Positions 5,412-5,624 of a DNA stretch of 5,624 nucleotides are shown piece by piece. The stretch's first letter is position 1. Each line of letters starts with the position of its first letter. The notes under the pieces are model-generated. The model had not been told where the DNA came from. It did no database searches and worked only from the letters and a program-made list of their open reading frames with translations. Location of the stretch: positions 1 to 5,624 of the forward strand of contig JAKPNC010000127.1 in assembly GCA_029548585.1 (NCBI GenBank). The letters are read 5' to 3'. Source of the stretch: a bacterium (GTDB lineage Bacteria; Ratteibacteria; UBA8468; B48-G9; JAFGKM01). The position numbers were made by a program, and so were the translations under genes.

Positions 5412-5624
5412 TATAACGATTCCTTCATAATCATTTTTATGCCTTCTTCAATCAGCCCGAGGATCTCGTCCGCCTGCTCCCTGGTTATGATGATGGACGG
5501 CGCAATCACCAGGATATCGGCATTGTTCCTGAGAATCATCCCCCTTTCCCAGCAGAAATCCCTGATCCTGTTTCCGACTTTCAGCTTCGGGTCAAAAGGA
5601 GTCCTGGTCTTCCTGTCTTTAAGC
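5411..5624 (-). CDS. class III (omega-type) aminotransferase, C-terminal fragment
   Basis: The last 70 codons of a gene entering from the right edge end at TAA 5413-5411. The visible part holds typical C-terminal features of class III PLP aminotransferases (ornithine/acetylornithine/omega-amino acid:pyruvate group): a KVGNRIRDFCWERGMILR segment, followed by a strand-turn (NNADILVIAPSIIITREQ) and a final helix of about 18 residues (ADEILGLIEEGIKMIMKE). In complete enzymes this small domain closes over the active site formed by the PLP-binding large domain, which lies outside this window, so the catalytic lysine cannot be checked. Such enzymes transfer amino groups from amines or omega-amino acids to a keto acid. 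It lies 10 bases upstream of the DegT-type enzyme in the same operon. Family assignment is firm; substrate is unknown. Confidence 0.82.
   Translation of the reverse strand, partial: LKDRKTRTPFDPKLKVGNRIRDFCWERGMILRNNADILVIAPSIIITREQADEILGLIEEGIKMIMKESL

Overview
The window carries six readable genes or gene fragments, all on the minus strand, so they are transcribed from high to low coordinates. It looks like chromosomal DNA of medium GC content from a bacterium. A type I signal peptide, a type I dockerin on a secreted metallohydrolase and a divergent InlB-like repeat suggest an uncultured, environmental Gram-negative-type lineage. That assignment is inference: the window has no rRNA, tRNA or marker gene to fix a phylum. 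I see no mobile element, CRISPR array or tRNA.

In transcription order: (1) 5411-5624 is the C-terminal end of a class III (omega-type) PLP aminotransferase. (2) After 10 bases comes 4177-5400, a complete DegT/DnrJ/EryC1-type PLP enzyme with some unusual active-site positions. (3) A 239-base gap (3938-4176) holds only a doubtful short reading frame and small hairpins. (4) 1613-3937 encodes a 774-residue secreted protein with a coiled coil, a PHP/CehA-McbA-type metallohydrolase domain, an InlB-like repeat and a C-terminal dockerin. (5) After an 87-base gap containing a perfect 7-bp inverted repeat, 659-1525 encodes a metal-dependent TIM-barrel amidohydrolase (Amidohydro_2 type). (6) After 33 bases, 395-625 encodes a small acidic protein of unknown function. 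(7) After a 101-base gap with a weak terminator-like hairpin, a gene of unknown function starts at 293 and runs off the left edge.

The two aminotransferases are almost certainly co-transcribed. The secreted PHP-dockerin protein, the amidohydrolase and the small protein may form a second unit or continue the first. No shared substrate can be read from the sequence: the aminotransferases suggest amino-sugar or amine metabolism, while the two hydrolases are metal-dependent enzymes acting on opposite sides of the membrane. The most distinctive object is the dockerin-tagged, signal-peptide-bearing PHP hydrolase. I find no convincing evidence for a new defence or mobile system.
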